DNA of 64,000 nucleotides from Plantago major (lineage: Eukaryota > Streptophyta > Magnoliopsida > Lamiales > Plantaginaceae), in the NCBI GenBank assembly GCA_026545765.1, contig CM048840.1, forward strand, positions 17,550,765 through 17,614,764, read 5' to 3'. This document shows positions 41,953-53,077 of the stretch, in pieces (positions within the stretch are counted from its first letter, which is position 1; each line of letters begins with the position of its first letter). The notes beneath the pieces are model-generated. The model did not search any database, was not told the origin of the DNA, and was given only the letters and a program-made list of their open reading frames with translations. The translations under genes and the position numbers were made by a program.

Positions 41953-43213
41953 TTAGGTTCTCATACCAACAATGGAACCATCTGGATTAAAGAATCTTCT
42001 AGTAGGAATCCATTTTTGAATGAATTTCTTAGGAACATTCTTTTGTCTAACATGAACATAAGGAGGAATCTTAGTTAAATGATTAATATCATTGTTGTTA
42101 AGAACTATTTTCTTCCTTGGTGTGTTCCTAGGTGCTCCATTTGGTGCTTTCAGATACCTGTCAGATTTCTGAGTCTGCTTTTCAGCAAACTTAGCTTTCC
42201 TAGCCAGATTTCTTCTAGCCCTGGCATTCAGATTTTCAGTGGCTTGATTTATCTTCCACTTCTGATAATTGATGTGAGAAATTCTAGCCTTTAACCATCG
42301 TTCTTGCTCTTGTTTGTATTCGCGAGCAAGTTGTTTTGCGATGGGTTTATAGCCAATACCATTCCGAGCACCTGATGCTGTCTGAGATCTCTTCTCAGCA
42401 GCTTTGCTAGTCTCTGGATGATCAATTTTCTTTCCAGAAAATGTGTCATAAGAAAATTTGCCAGCTCCTGTAATTTTTCCTTTTTGAGAGACATAGCACT
42501 GTGGGTGATTGCACTTCTCAGTGTTATGTTTCTTTTCAGAGACATTTCCCACAGTTTTCTTTTGGACTTGTTTTTCCCACAAAGGCTTGGTTGCAACTGC
42601 CTTTCCTTTGTCAACAGTCTTCGCTTTCTGACCGATACTGTAGATTGTTTGGGAATCACCTTGCTGAGCACTGACAAATGTTAGTCCTTCATTACTCTTA
42701 TTCAGAGTGGTGGAACTATCTCTGTGTGTGTCCAGTCCAAGTCCTCTCTTTTCTGGATCTCTTAAATAAGATTGTACTTCAGTAAGAGTGTCACTAGCTT
42801 TGGCATAAGATTGAAAGGATAGTTCTTTCTTTTTGAGTTCCTTATTTTCAGAAAGAAGACCTTCACATTTCTTTTGAAGATTTGCCATTGCTTCTTTATG
42901 TGACTTTTCGGTCTCAGATATCTGAGCCTTGAGAAATGCATTTTTAGCATCCTTTTTCTCAGATATCTTGATTAATTTAGAATTTTGCCTTTGCAAGAGA
43001 ATTCTTTTCTTCTTCGAAATTTTCAGCTCTAACTCGGAACATTAGAAATTCTCTTTTGTAAAGATCAATTTCTTTTCTGAGATTTTCCAGTTCTTTGATT
43101 CCTTTGTCATCACTTTCATAAGTATAACAGGAAGTATGTGTTACCTCATAAGCCATTAGACAAGGTTCAATGTTGGAGATATCTGGGAAGATTTCTTCAG
43201 CCATTCCACACAC
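41953..43213 (-). pseudogene. Coiled-coil gag extension of copia copy 1
   Basis: After the zinc knuckle come a long Glu/Lys-rich heptad region (ELENLRKEIDLYKREFLMFR, LKAQISETEKSHKEAM) and a basic C-terminal part (NARARRNLARKAKFAEKQTQ). Extended gag regions of this sort are a feature of Sirevirus-type elements. The basic tail may bind nucleic acid. Confidence 0.65.
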
Positions 43214-43412
43214 TTCTTTCTTCTTTCGACCAAAGTCAATTACTTCATGAGAAACACTACATATTTATGGGGAAAGCAGTGTGGAATCATCTGAATCCTC
43301 ATCCTCAGAATCAGACTCAATATCTAGAGCATCCAGTTGGAGTTGAATCTTTTTCCTTTCTTCAGTGAGCATAGCTCTTTGACTTCTTTTGAAGATTCTT
43401 CTATCTTTCTTA

Positions 43413-44455
43413 TCACGTCTTAAATTTGTTGAAGGCAGGACAATCCTTCTTGAAATGACCAGGTTTCTGACAATAGAAACAAATATCATTTCCGATTTTT
43501 GCTTCCTCAGTACTTGATGCTTTTTGAGCTGGCTTGTTCAGCGAGCTTTGCATATTTTTGTACTGGTGATAGTTTGAGCCTAGATGCTTTTTCAGCTTCT
43601 CTTTGGCTTTTCTTCTCTCAATTTCTCGACTGACATATTTTCCCATTTGCTTTACAGCAAGAGCATCCTCAGTCACATCCTTGCCTTTCTTCTTTTCAGA
43701 AGTTCCTTGAGCAACTAGAGCAACACTCTGCAACTTCTCAGTTCTTTGTTCCCTTTGAGTTGTCTCATAGTCAACAGTGGCAAGGTAAGAGAAAAGTTCC
43801 ACAGGAGTGATATCTGGCATTCCTTGGTTAAAGTAGAAAATTTTTGTGTGTTCCCAGTTATGATTTAGACTTCTCACAATGGTTTTAATCTTCGACCGGT
43901 ATATCTATTACTTTCACCAAGTGCAGCCATGTCACTCATAAGTCTTGTAAACCGAAATCTAGTTCTTCAAGAGTCTCTGGGACCTTGTTTAAAGTTTTGG
44001 AATTTTAGCTTCAAAACTTGAACTTATTTTCCTTTGTTTTTCAAAGCCAGATGATTTCTTCAATCGATTCAGGCCACTTTCGCCGTTTTTGCACCCCACA
44101 GTTTACACTGTATGTGCTCTGGAATAGAACGTATGATGATATTACGAGCCTGTCCATCCAATCTATTTCTCTTGGCATCTTCCGATGTCCAGAGTTCTCT
44201 GGGCTTTGGTTCGTAAATAACTTGACTGGCAGGTCTCCCACTGGTTGATGCATCTGTTTGTGAAGACCCATCACTTTGTTCTCTGTCTCTACCATTAGAA
44301 ACCTCTATGACTTGCTTGAGTTGTTGAATGACTATTAGGCCATTCTTTATTACTTCGATCATTTCGTCACTGATGGCTTCTAGGTGGAGCATCATGTTTT
44401 TCTTCCATTTCTCATAATTCTCTGGCTTGAGAATTGGGGCGTCACTTAAAGACAT
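43413..44455 (-). pseudogene. Gag region of copia copy 1
   Basis: Begins MSLSDAPILKPENYEKWK, the usual start of a copia gag (UBN2-like) protein. A nucleocapsid CCHC zinc knuckle is present as CFYCQKPGHFKKDC at about 43470. Gag would form the particle core and bind the element RNA. Confidence 0.8.
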
Positions 44456-44556
44456 CCTGCAGCAAACACACTAAACAAACGAATCAAGTGTAGGTGAAAA
44501 GCAGTTAGTGGGCACTTATCTGGGATCTAAGTTCAGTGCAGAAGGCTTGGGAACCT

Positions 44557-44571
44557 CCTGCTTTGATACCA
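44557..44571 (-). other. Primer-binding site of copia copy 1
   Basis: On the minus strand TGGTATCAAAGCAGG starts two bases after the 5' LTR. It matches the 3' end of initiator tRNA-Met, the usual copia primer. Confidence 0.8.
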
Positions 44572-44573
44572 CT

Positions 44574-46174
44574 TGTTGGTCCAGATAACGGCAAAGTAAA
44601 AGACTAGGGGGGGGGGGGGGGTGAATAGTCTTTTAAAACTTTTGTCGATAAGCACAGTTTCTCAGATATCTGTGAAGATATCTGATACTTAATTTCAGAG
44701 AGCGGAAGACTTCTGAGATAAGTGCACGTGTTCAGCAAGATAAGTGTAAGTACTTTGCAATATAAGTAAAACAAGTAATAAACTGCAGAAAGTAAATAAC
44801 ACAAGTCTTTTTATAGTGGTATCCAAGGTATGAATCCTTCAACTAATCCACTTTGGTCTTTTTCAGACCTAGAATCCACTAAGATAAATGAGGTAACCTT
44901 ACAAATATCTTTTCTTGATTCCTAAATGCACTAGGTTCCCAACCAAGTGTTCCCCCTGAGTTATTCCCAGGCTTTCACAGCCAAGTACTTCCTGTACTCA
45001 GAAACCTTTTGAGTTGTTCCTTAGTTTCCCAAACTAAGTACTTCCTTTGCTCAATAACCTTGGAGTTATTCCTTAGTTTCCCAAACTAAGTACTTCCTGT
45101 ACTCCACGCCGTTTAAGGTGTTGGTTTTAGGTTTGTTTGTCAGGTGAGCTTCTTAAATAACTTATTCAGTTATTCAGATAGCTCTGTGAATCAAGTATAC
45201 TTAATACACTTTGCAATGTATGGTATCTTGTTCTCTACTGACCCAAGTCTATGGTAAGTGTTCAAGAGAATGAAACTTAGATATGATATCTTAGTTCAAC
45301 TCTTTCACAGATAACAATGCTCGTTAAGGATCAGGACACTTAGAACTTTTGTGCTACTTAGAATCAAGAGCTTTGGTCACAACAGAAAGCTTGAAGGTAA
45401 GTAGTTTGCTTGAGAGCGCTTGTGAGTATTCAGTGTGTTCTAAGGTGTGTTCTCAAGCAGTCTAAGTGTTGATATTTATAGATGAATTTGAATGCCGTTT
45501 GAATAGTATCCGTTAGGCTTAAATCAAATTCAAACTATTGATATCTGAGTATAGTACTGTAGCAGGTTTGTCTTCTTCTTCAGAAGCTACATCTTTTGTT
45601 CAGACATTTCTATCTGCGCATTTAATGCACTGTATATACTTTGTCCTGTAGTGCCAACGGAACTATGCAAGCTTTCTGAGGCTTTGCACGTTCTTTTCCA
45701 GAGATCATCATAGCTCCATATACCATTTGTTGAAACAACTTTATATTATGTTTCTTTTTCAGAAGCATATTTTATGTCCAAGGTATCTGAGTGTAGATAT
45801 CTGTGGGCACTTTCCTCGTCTCAAAAACCTTTTATTCTCATATATCTTTTGCAACTCGTGTGTTTCAAAACACTTGTTTCTCCAAGATATCTGGACATAG
45901 GTATCTGAAAAACCCTTGTCTTCAGCAATCTTGTGCAGTCTTCAAATCTTCAAATCTGTTGAACTTTTCCTACTGGATGCCTTCTTCTTGGTCTTCTTTA
46001 GAAAATAAAAATTACATTTCGAGACCTAACATCCTATACAAGATTTTCTAGACTATCATACTTAGTGAGTTTCCTCTTTTACAGTGTTCAAGTGAACTAA
46101 GAGTACTAATCACCTTTCTGAGCTAAGATAAGTCATTAGGTTGCTGATCAAAATCTAAACAGATATTCCTAACA
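44574..46174 (-). repeat. 5' LTR of copia copy 1
   Basis: 1601 bp, same termini as 30215-31865. It has three rather than four units of the internal 52-bp repeat and a longer G run (15 G at 44607-44621) between the same inverted arms. Confidence 0.9.
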
Positions 46175-46609
46175 CCATTAAATAGTGTGATCGGAACTTC
46201 AATGTCGGGCTTATTTGTAAAATGCGTCCAATTGACCTAATACAAAATAATGACTCACATGTAATGATACATGGATGTGAATATAGCCTAATTCTTTGGT
46301 TACAAATTAACAATAAATCTTACTTAGTCAGCACGAAGCGAATCCAACTTAATTCTGTTTGACTTTAGAAGCTCATCCATGACCGATGTTCGGTTCGGGG
46401 AAGGTATCCATCTATGTGCGAAAGGGTCATTTTCTTCAAACTTAGCTCGTCTTTGTACACGACAAGACAAAAAGTATTCATAAATCCACGCCTACAATGA
46501 TCAATAAGTGACGGATTTAAAAAATAAAATTGATAAATTTGACAAACTTGATTAAGTCGAAACCAAACCTGAAGCAACGTGAGACATCCAGCTATCTCCT
46601 TACTCTGAG
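46175..46609 (-). pseudogene. Plant mobile domain (PMD) gene, 5' part
   Basis: Upstream exons of the gene at 29583-30214. About 46569-46609 encodes IAGCLTLLQ with donor GTTTGG. About 46335-46491 encodes AWIYEYFLSCRVQRRAKFEE then WIPSPNRTSVMDELLKSNRI. 46175-46236 encodes WTHFTNKPDIEVPITLFNG and is interrupted by the LTR element exactly at the CCATT duplication. G-C-L-x-L-L-Q-x-W-x-Y-E-Y-F is the most characteristic PMD motif. The coding sequence is cut at 46609, where the duplicated esterase promoter begins. The N-terminus, and with it the right end of the MULE-2 unit, is therefore missing. Confidence 0.6.
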
Positions 46610-46709
46610 AAGAGGAGCAAATTTCATGGTGTTCGTCATTGATGTTTAGTGGTAGCTAGCTAGCTGCAGGGTTAGAAATTAGACGTACCTACAGGGAAGT
46701 TAATTAATT

Positions 46710-47982
46710 GAGAAAATTCTTTTTTACACTAATAACTTTTGCCCGTTTTTAAACTTACCCCACAACCTTTTTTTTTTTTCATTTCACACTAAAACGTTTA
46801 GCAAAATTTTGACGTTACACTGAAAATTGACGGCTGTTAAGTTTGTATTTTAAATCACATTAAAACCTTTTAAAAAATTTGCACCCGCTACCAAAACCTT
46901 TTTCCAGTTTTTTAAATCACACCAGAACCTTTATTGACTGGTTTGAGTTATCAAAATATATGTTCGCATGAATTGTTTGGGGTTGTTGGTCTAGTGGTGG
47001 ATGGATTATGCATCGTATTCGCCGTGACTTTTATTTTTTGCAATCAAATTCTTCGTAGAATTTGTTGGTTCAGTGTAGAGATTTAAGGCACTGCATATGT
47101 GCCTATGTCAATTGTGTATCTTCCTGCGTTTGGATCTAAAAAACTACACAAATCTACTCATATATGTGGAACAAGCATATTTTTTGGTGCCTTCTTTTTT
47201 GTAATTTTGTTGAAGCAACTAGGAGGGATGGAATGTTAAGAGAGTTCGAACATTTAGTTATATAGATATAAGAAAACATATGAATGCCAATTAATATACT
47301 AATAAATTTGGTCATTTATTATCCATGTACTCTGGAATTTGACATTCACCATATAATTATGCAGTATCTTATTGTTATATTTATCATAAAAGAAAATTAT
47401 TGTTATATTTAGCAAACAAAGGAAGAAAGTGTGTTTGGTAGACAAAATACACTAGTGTATCATATTTATGGAGTGAGTGATAAGAGTTGATCATTCTATT
47501 TTAAGTTTAATGCATGGATATGCTCGTTAATATTGTCTCAAGTGATATTTATTTTGGGATTAAGTTCAATGCATAATAATAACAATGACGAAGACGAAAA
47601 CATTAACAATAATTATATGGGATAGGAGGTTTGTTGTTTAGCATTTGTGGTTGTAAAGTAATGTGTGGTTGTTGGTTTGTGATTCGCATTGTAATCCTTG
47701 TTTTCCGGAACACTTCCGGTATTCTTTTGGTTGGAATAAAATTTTAAAATTTTCAAAATAATAATTATTATTATTATATAGAAAGGTTCTGGTGGCGAGT
47801 ACAAGTTTTTGCAAAGGTTTTGGTGTAATTTAAAAATAAGTTAACGGTAACTTAACTGCCATCCAACCTTTGTGTAAAGTCAAATTTTTTATAAACTTTT
47901 TGGTGTAAAATGCAAAAAAAAAAAAAAAAAGAAGGTTATAGTGTAACTCAAATTAGACTAAAGTGTAAAAAAAAAAATTCGC
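46710..47982. mobile_element. Non-autonomous Mutator-type element with long TIRs
   Basis: A 1273-bp insertion flanked by TAATTAATT on both sides (46701-46709 and 47983-47991). The ends gagaaaattcttttttacac and (complement) gcgaatttttttttttacac are the start of inverted arms of roughly 200 bp with ggttttggtgtaatttaaa-like sequence. A 9-bp duplication and long TIRs indicate the Mutator superfamily. The interior (about 46960-47760) is AT-rich, with no recognisable gene or captured exon. It landed directly beside the TATA box of the duplicated promoter. Confidence 0.75.
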
Positions 47983-48043
47983 TAATTAATTATATAAGCA
48001 AGCTGCAGGAGGAGTGAGGGTTAATGTTATAACATTAATTATA

Positions 48044-49689
48044 GTTGCGGAAGGATTAAGCCGGCTGGTTGAGGGATTCTGTCAGAAGGGGTTGTACATT
48101 CCGTGGAAGGTGGGAGATAAGGCTGTTGAGATTTCACATCTCCAATATGCGGATGATACCATTTTCTTTGGTGAAGCAAAAAGAGATAATATATATGCTC
48201 TCAAGTGTGTGCTTAGATGCTTCGAATGGTTGTCAGGATTGAAAATAAACTTCCGAAAAAGTTGTTTGATAGGCATTGGTGTGTTGCGTGAAGAATTGGA
48301 TGAATGGGCTACTGTGTTAAATTGTGAGGTGGGTAACATTCCATTTGTATACCTGGGACTGCCCATTGGGGCTCGGCCAAGCGACAAAAGAGTCTGGGAA
48401 AAAGTGGTTGTAAGGTTAAAAAACAGATTGTCTACTTGGGAGAACAGATTCCTATCTCTGGGAGGAAGAATCGTGATGATCAACTCGGTGCTAACTTCGC
48501 TTCCTATATACTTCTTTTCTTTCTTTAAAACACCTTCCTCTGTCCTGAACCAAATCAAAAGCCTTCAATGCCAATTTCTTTGGGGGGGCTTGCTGGGTGG
48601 GAAAAAGAAAGTGGCGTGGGTCAAGTGGCTCAATGTTTTTAGGAGAAAGGAGGATGGGGGTTTGGGTATAAAGAATTTAGAGTGGTTCAACATTTCTTTA
48701 CTTGGAAAATGGGTGTGGCGATTTCTAGTGGGAGGTGAGGATTTGTGGATTCAGGTGTTAGACTCAAAATATGGGCGCTTGTTAAAAGGCCGAGAGGTGT
48801 GAGGGGTGTCATCCTTTTCGAAAAAATTGGTCGTCGTGGTGGAGAGATTTTTGGTGAAACTTGTGGGTTGCGGTGAGTGGTTTAGTAAGGGTCTGTTGAG
48901 ACATTTAGGTGATGGGAAGTCCACACGTTTTTGGGATGATTCTTGGGTGTCGAAAGGGGTTGTGCTTAGAGTCTGTTTTCCTAGATTATATAGTTTAGAG
49001 CAAAATAAGGAGTGATGTGTTGCTGATCGTTTGAGGGTAGGGGATGAGGGTGTCTATGCAGTTTGGGATTGGAGAAGATCTCTTTTCAGTTGGGAGGCTG
49101 ATTTAGTGAGTGATTTATTGTCTGTTGTATAGAATATTGTCTGTTTTGAACAGGTTCCTCATGTGTGGAGATGGACTAATACCCCGGAAATGAGTTACAA
49201 TTGTCGAGCAGGTTATTTTCAACTGGAGAGCAGCTATATAAATGGGGCCTCTCAAAATCTTGGCTGGACAAAGGATGTTTGGAACAGCTACGTGCCCCTT
49301 AAGATCAACGCTTTTATTTGGAAACTCATGTTGAATCGAATTCCATCCTTGGATAATTTGAGGACTTGAAATCTTCTTACAAATGGAGAAGAAGGGAAAT
49401 GCAAACGGTGTAGAGATAATGTGCATGAAACTGCGCATCATATCTTTTTTGGTTGTAAGAAGCTTTGGAGGTTTGGAAGATGATCGAAACTTGGTTAGGA
49501 ATTAATATTCCAACAACTGGGAGTTCTCAGGAAATTTTAAAGGATTTTGACAGGCTGGCAACTTCAAAAGCAAGAAAACTTTGGCAGCTTTTCTGGCATT
49601 GCTCAATTTGGGTTATTTGGTGCAGTAGAAATGATAAGGTTTTCAATGGAAAAGATTGGAGTCAAGAAGATTTGTTTGAAAAAAATTAA
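48044..49689 (+). pseudogene. LINE reverse transcriptase C-terminal part and zf-RVT domain
   Basis: Opens in frame with VAEGLSRLVEGF, then the catalytic YADDTIFFGEA at about 48149, GLKINFRKS, VYLGLPIGARP and SLGGRIVMINSVLTSLPIYF, the classic plant L1 thumb/connection blocks. The zinc-binding domain follows (WNSYVPLKINAFIWKLMLNR, CKRCRDNVHETAHHIFFGC). Lesions: stops near 48800 (after KGREV), 49013-49015 and 49366-49368, and a frame shift near 49460. The N-terminal endonuclease and ORF1 were never copied (5' truncation). Confidence 0.88.
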
Positions 49690-50291
49690 GTTTACGGTGT
49701 GGTCTTGGGTGAAAGCAAAGCTCCATGGTTTTATATACAAGGATTAGCTAGCTGGGAGCTGTGTCCTTTAGGTCTTCTGGATATCGAAAATCAGGTACAA
49801 AGCATTTAACAGTAACTAGTATTGGCTTGGTTTTGACTATGGTCTTGCTGGTCAGTTTTTGCGTTTTGGCCTTGAGGAGATAACTGAGTACTGGAGGGAA
49901 GTTTTGTGTGGATTTTACATTGTTGGGACTTGCTGCACTTGATCTATTTTTGTACACCCCACTGTTCATTTTTATTTCAGTTGGCCTGGTTATGGAAATC
50001 ATCATCCTTTTCTTTCTTGCTTGCTTGGGTGGTATTCTCCAGTCAGGTGCATTTTGGTTTTCCCCTTAACTCTTGGCATGGGTCTTCGGACCGGTGACAT
50101 ACTAGACGATGGGGGAGGTGTGTAGTTTTTTTTTTTTTTTATGTCTAAATTTGTACTGGGAGTTTTATTTTACTGGTGTATTCTGGGTACTGATCCCGGC
50201 CTCGGCTGTGAGGCGTCTTTGGACCATATATTTTCGTGGAACATTCCTGATGTTCCTGGTTAATGAAATTTTAATTCTTCAAAAAAAGAAA
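48044..50291 (+). mobile_element. 5'-truncated L1-type LINE with 21-bp target-site duplication
   Basis: The insertion starts inside the reverse transcriptase and ends in an A-rich tail (ttcaaaaaaagaaa). It is flanked by identical 21-bp sequences (48023-48043 and 50292-50312), the hallmark of target-primed reverse transcription. The same 21 bp occurs once, uninterrupted, at 23770-23790. The 3' untranslated part is about 600 bp (49690-50291) and contains cttgggtggtattctcc and tgacatactagacgatg; a related 3' end lies at 50500-50650. Confidence 0.9.
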
Positions 50292-50430
50292 AATGTTATA
50301 ACATTAATTATACCTTATTAGGAATTGGAATATCATGTTCCTGTATGCATCACCAATTAATTTTCAATAAATCTCTGAAAGTGACTTGCTTTAATTCATA
50401 TACCAAAACAAAGACTTAACTATGCATGGC

Positions 50431-50745
50431 TATCAGGTTGCCTCGATGGTAATCACCACCGTATTGATTATTCTCAGGTTGCCACGATGATAATCACCAC
50501 CCTATTCTTTCTTCTTTGCTTGGGTGGTATCTCCCCATCTTGGTGTACACTTTTATCCTAAAACTCTTGGCGCGGCACTTCGGTGCTACGACATACTAGA
50601 CTATGAGGGTTTAGTGTGCTCCCTTGAATGATCTTGAGATGGAGGTTCTGGTTGGGTTTGGTTTGGGGCTGTTGTGTGAGGTCCTCATTTGCCTGCCTTG
50701 TGTTTTTGTGGTCGCTTTGTGTTTGGCTGTGACTCTGTTTTGCAG
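50431..50745 (+). mobile_element. Second LINE 3' untranslated fragment
   Basis: Contains gcttgggtggtatctcccc, aactcttggcgcggc and acgacatactagactatg, which align with 50027-50110 of the preceding LINE. It is a diverged 3' end of the same family. A short direct repeat (caggttgcc with tgataatcaccacc) precedes it at 50436-50500. Confidence 0.6.
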
Positions 50746-51283
50746 AGGCGGCTCAAGATTTTTTGGGGCCTAAAGCAAATTATAACTTCAGGTCTTTATT
50801 TGAGTAAACTTCTCGCTTATATTGATTCATATTTCCTATTGACATTAAAGTAAACAAGTTAACAAAACAAGGAAAAGACTAAAGAGGGAATGGAACACTA
50901 TATGGAAATGAAAAAATGCAAAAGTGAAATGATAAATAAAACAACAAAATGCTAGAGTAATAGTATTAAGTAGGAAAAATAGAACCTGAATTAGAGACTA
51001 GCAAATAACACTCAAGAGTTTCCTCAATTAGCAAATAGTAACCAAGCCAACACCCTTTTGCAAAACAATTACAAAATCTTGTCTCTCCCTAGTTGAGACT
51101 CGAGTGAACTAAAAATAGTAGAGTAGTGGAGCATAGCAACCGTGTGTGCAGAGTGTAGTAGTGATTTTGAGAAATGAGATTTGATGTAAAAATCTAAATA
51201 GGGAAAAGCTATTTGTATAAGTAAATGATTACCGCTCAATTAATTGTGTTGTAACAAACTGTTAGGAAATTCGTTAGATATTT
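50746..51283. other. Spacer before copia copy 2, one-sided transposon-like end
   Basis: Starts cagaggcggctcaagatttt, a terminus type seen on many non-autonomous plant DNA elements (compare 3454). No matching right end was found. No gene is supported in the remaining AT-rich sequence. Confidence 0.3.
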
Positions 51284-52960
51284 TGTTAGAAATATCTGTT
51301 TAGATTTTGATCAGCAACATGATGACTTATCTTAGTCTCAGAAAGGTTATTAGTACTCTTGGTTCACTTGAACATTGTAAAAGAGGAAACCCACTAAGTA
51401 TGATAGTCTAGCTAATCTTGTATAGGATGTTAGGTCTCAAAATGTAATTTTTGTTTTATGAAGAGAAGACCAAGAAGAAGACATCCAAGCAGAACAAGCT
51501 CAACGACATTAAAGACTTGAAGAGACTGCACAAGATTATTGAAACAGTTTTTCAGATACCTTAGCCAGATATCTTGAAGACACAAATAGTTTTAAACAAA
51601 CAGTGTCACAAGAGATATCTGAGAAATGAAAGGTCTATCTGAAAACAAGGAAAGTGTCCACAGATATCTATTCTTAGATACCTTGAACTTTAACCACATT
51701 TCTGAAACAGAAATATATATATTGCAAACAAAGTTGTTTCAATAAAAGTGGTATCTGAAGATTGAAGATAAGGACGTGCAAAGAATCAGATAATACTAGT
51801 CTCTGATACAAAGCATAGTTCCGTTGGCACTACAAGACAAAAAGTATAGTACAATGCATTTAATGCACGGACAGAGATGTCTAAACAAAAGCAACGGCAG
51901 CTTCTGAAGAAGAAGACAAAACTCATAAAGATTATACACAGATATCTATAGTTTGAATTTGAGCCTAACGGATACTATTCAAACGGCACTCAAATTCATC
52001 TATAAATACCAACACTTAGACAGCTTGAGAAGACACGACGCTGAAACACAGAACTTACTGAACATCTTACTCTCTCAAAGCAAATTACTTATCCTCAAAG
52101 CTTTCTGTTGCGACCAAAGCTCTTGATCTTAAGTAGCACTAAAGTTCTAAGTGTCCTGATCCTAAACAAGCACAGCTATCTGTGAAAGAGTTGAAACAAA
52201 AGATCAAGTATCTGAGATTCATTCTCGTGAACAGTTATCTGAGACTTGGGTCAGTAAAAAGAACAAGATACCATACATTGCAAAGTGTATTAAGTATAAT
52301 TGATTCACAGAGCTATCTGATTAACTGAAAAGTTATTAAAGAAGCTCATCTGACAACTCAAACCGAAACCAACATCATCACTGTCGTGGAGTACAGGATG
52401 TACTTAGTTTGAAAAATCAGGGAACAACTCCAAGGTTAATGGAGTATAGGAAGTACTTGATTTGGGTAACTAAGGAATAACTCCAAGGTTGTTGAGCACA
52501 GGAAGTACTTAGCTTGGGAAGCTAGGGAATAGCTCAAAAAGGTTTCTGAGTACAGGAAGTACTTGGCTGTGAAAGCCGGGGAACAACTCAGGGGGAACAT
52601 TTGGTTGGGAACCATCTGTTTAAGGAATCTTAGAATAGGATTTTTGTAAGGTGACCTCAATTATCTATTCTAGTGAATTCTAGGTCTTTGGAAGACCGAA
52701 GTGGATTAGTTGGAGGATTACGCCACCTCCGGATACCACTATACTTGCTGTGTTATTTACTTTTCTGTATTTACATTTTAGCAACACACACACACACTTT
52801 AACTGTTTCTGCACTTATCTATCTTAAGTCTTCCGCGCTCTGATTATAAGTATCAGATATCTACTCAGATATCTGAGAAATAGTTTTTATCGACAAAAGT
52901 TTTAAAAGACTATTCACCCCCCCCCTCTAGTCTTTTACTTTGTCGTTATGTGGACCAACA
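51284..52960 (+). repeat. 5' LTR of copia copy 2
   Basis: 1677 bp, begins TGTTAGAAATATCTG and ends TGGACCAACA. It contains four diverged units of the 52-60-bp repeat (52386-52590). Near its end a 9-C run lies between TAAAAGACT and AGTCTTTTA. Confidence 0.88.
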
Positions 52961-52962
52961 AG

Positions 52963-52977
52963 TGGTATCAGAGCAGG
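52963..52977 (+). other. Primer-binding site of copia copy 2
   Basis: TGGTATCAGAGCAGG two bases after the LTR, complementary to the 3' end of initiator tRNA-Met. Confidence 0.85.
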
Positions 52978-53077
52978 AGGTTCACAAGCCTTCTGCACTG
53001 AACCTAGATCCCCAGATAGGTGAAGGAACTTTGTCCATTTTCGAGGACTATTTAATTTGTGTGTTAAGTGTGCAGGA

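Larger units (their letters stand above)
30215..46174 (-). mobile_element. Giant Ty1/copia LTR retrotransposon (copy 1), Sirevirus-like
   Basis: About 16 kb from LTR to LTR, flanked by CCATT on both sides (30210-30214 and 46175-46179). In its own sense (minus strand) the order is: 5' LTR 44574-46174, primer site, gag with a CCHC knuckle, a long coiled-coil extension, protease, integrase, reverse transcriptase, RNase H, about 6 kb of extra coding-like sequence, polypurine tract, and 3' LTR 30215-31865. Protease-integrase-RT order defines Ty1/copia. The extended gag and a coding region after RNase H suggest the Sirevirus/Maximus group. It is a broken fossil with on the order of ten disruptions. 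The LTRs differ by only a few per cent by eye, apart from a repeat-number change, so insertion was fairly recent (order of one to a few million years). Confidence 0.9.
46610..50430 (-). other. Second copy of the esterase 5' end and promoter, split by two insertions
   Basis: Three segments (46610-46709, 47983-48043 and 50292-50430) together align with about 23634-23985, which is the first codons, leader and promoter of the esterase gene. About 75 bp (near 23822-23895) is missing in this copy. Between the segments lie a Mutator-type element (46710-47982) and a LINE (48044-50291). Coding similarity ends immediately upstream of GAGCAAATTTCATGG, so there is no second esterase gene here, only its front. 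Confidence 0.8.

Noticed and set aside
46970-47045. tRNA-like sequence (ggttgttggtctagtggtgg)
   Set aside because: The start resembles a tRNA D-arm and internal A box, but no acceptor stem, anticodon arm or T arm could be paired. It lies inside a Mutator-type insertion.
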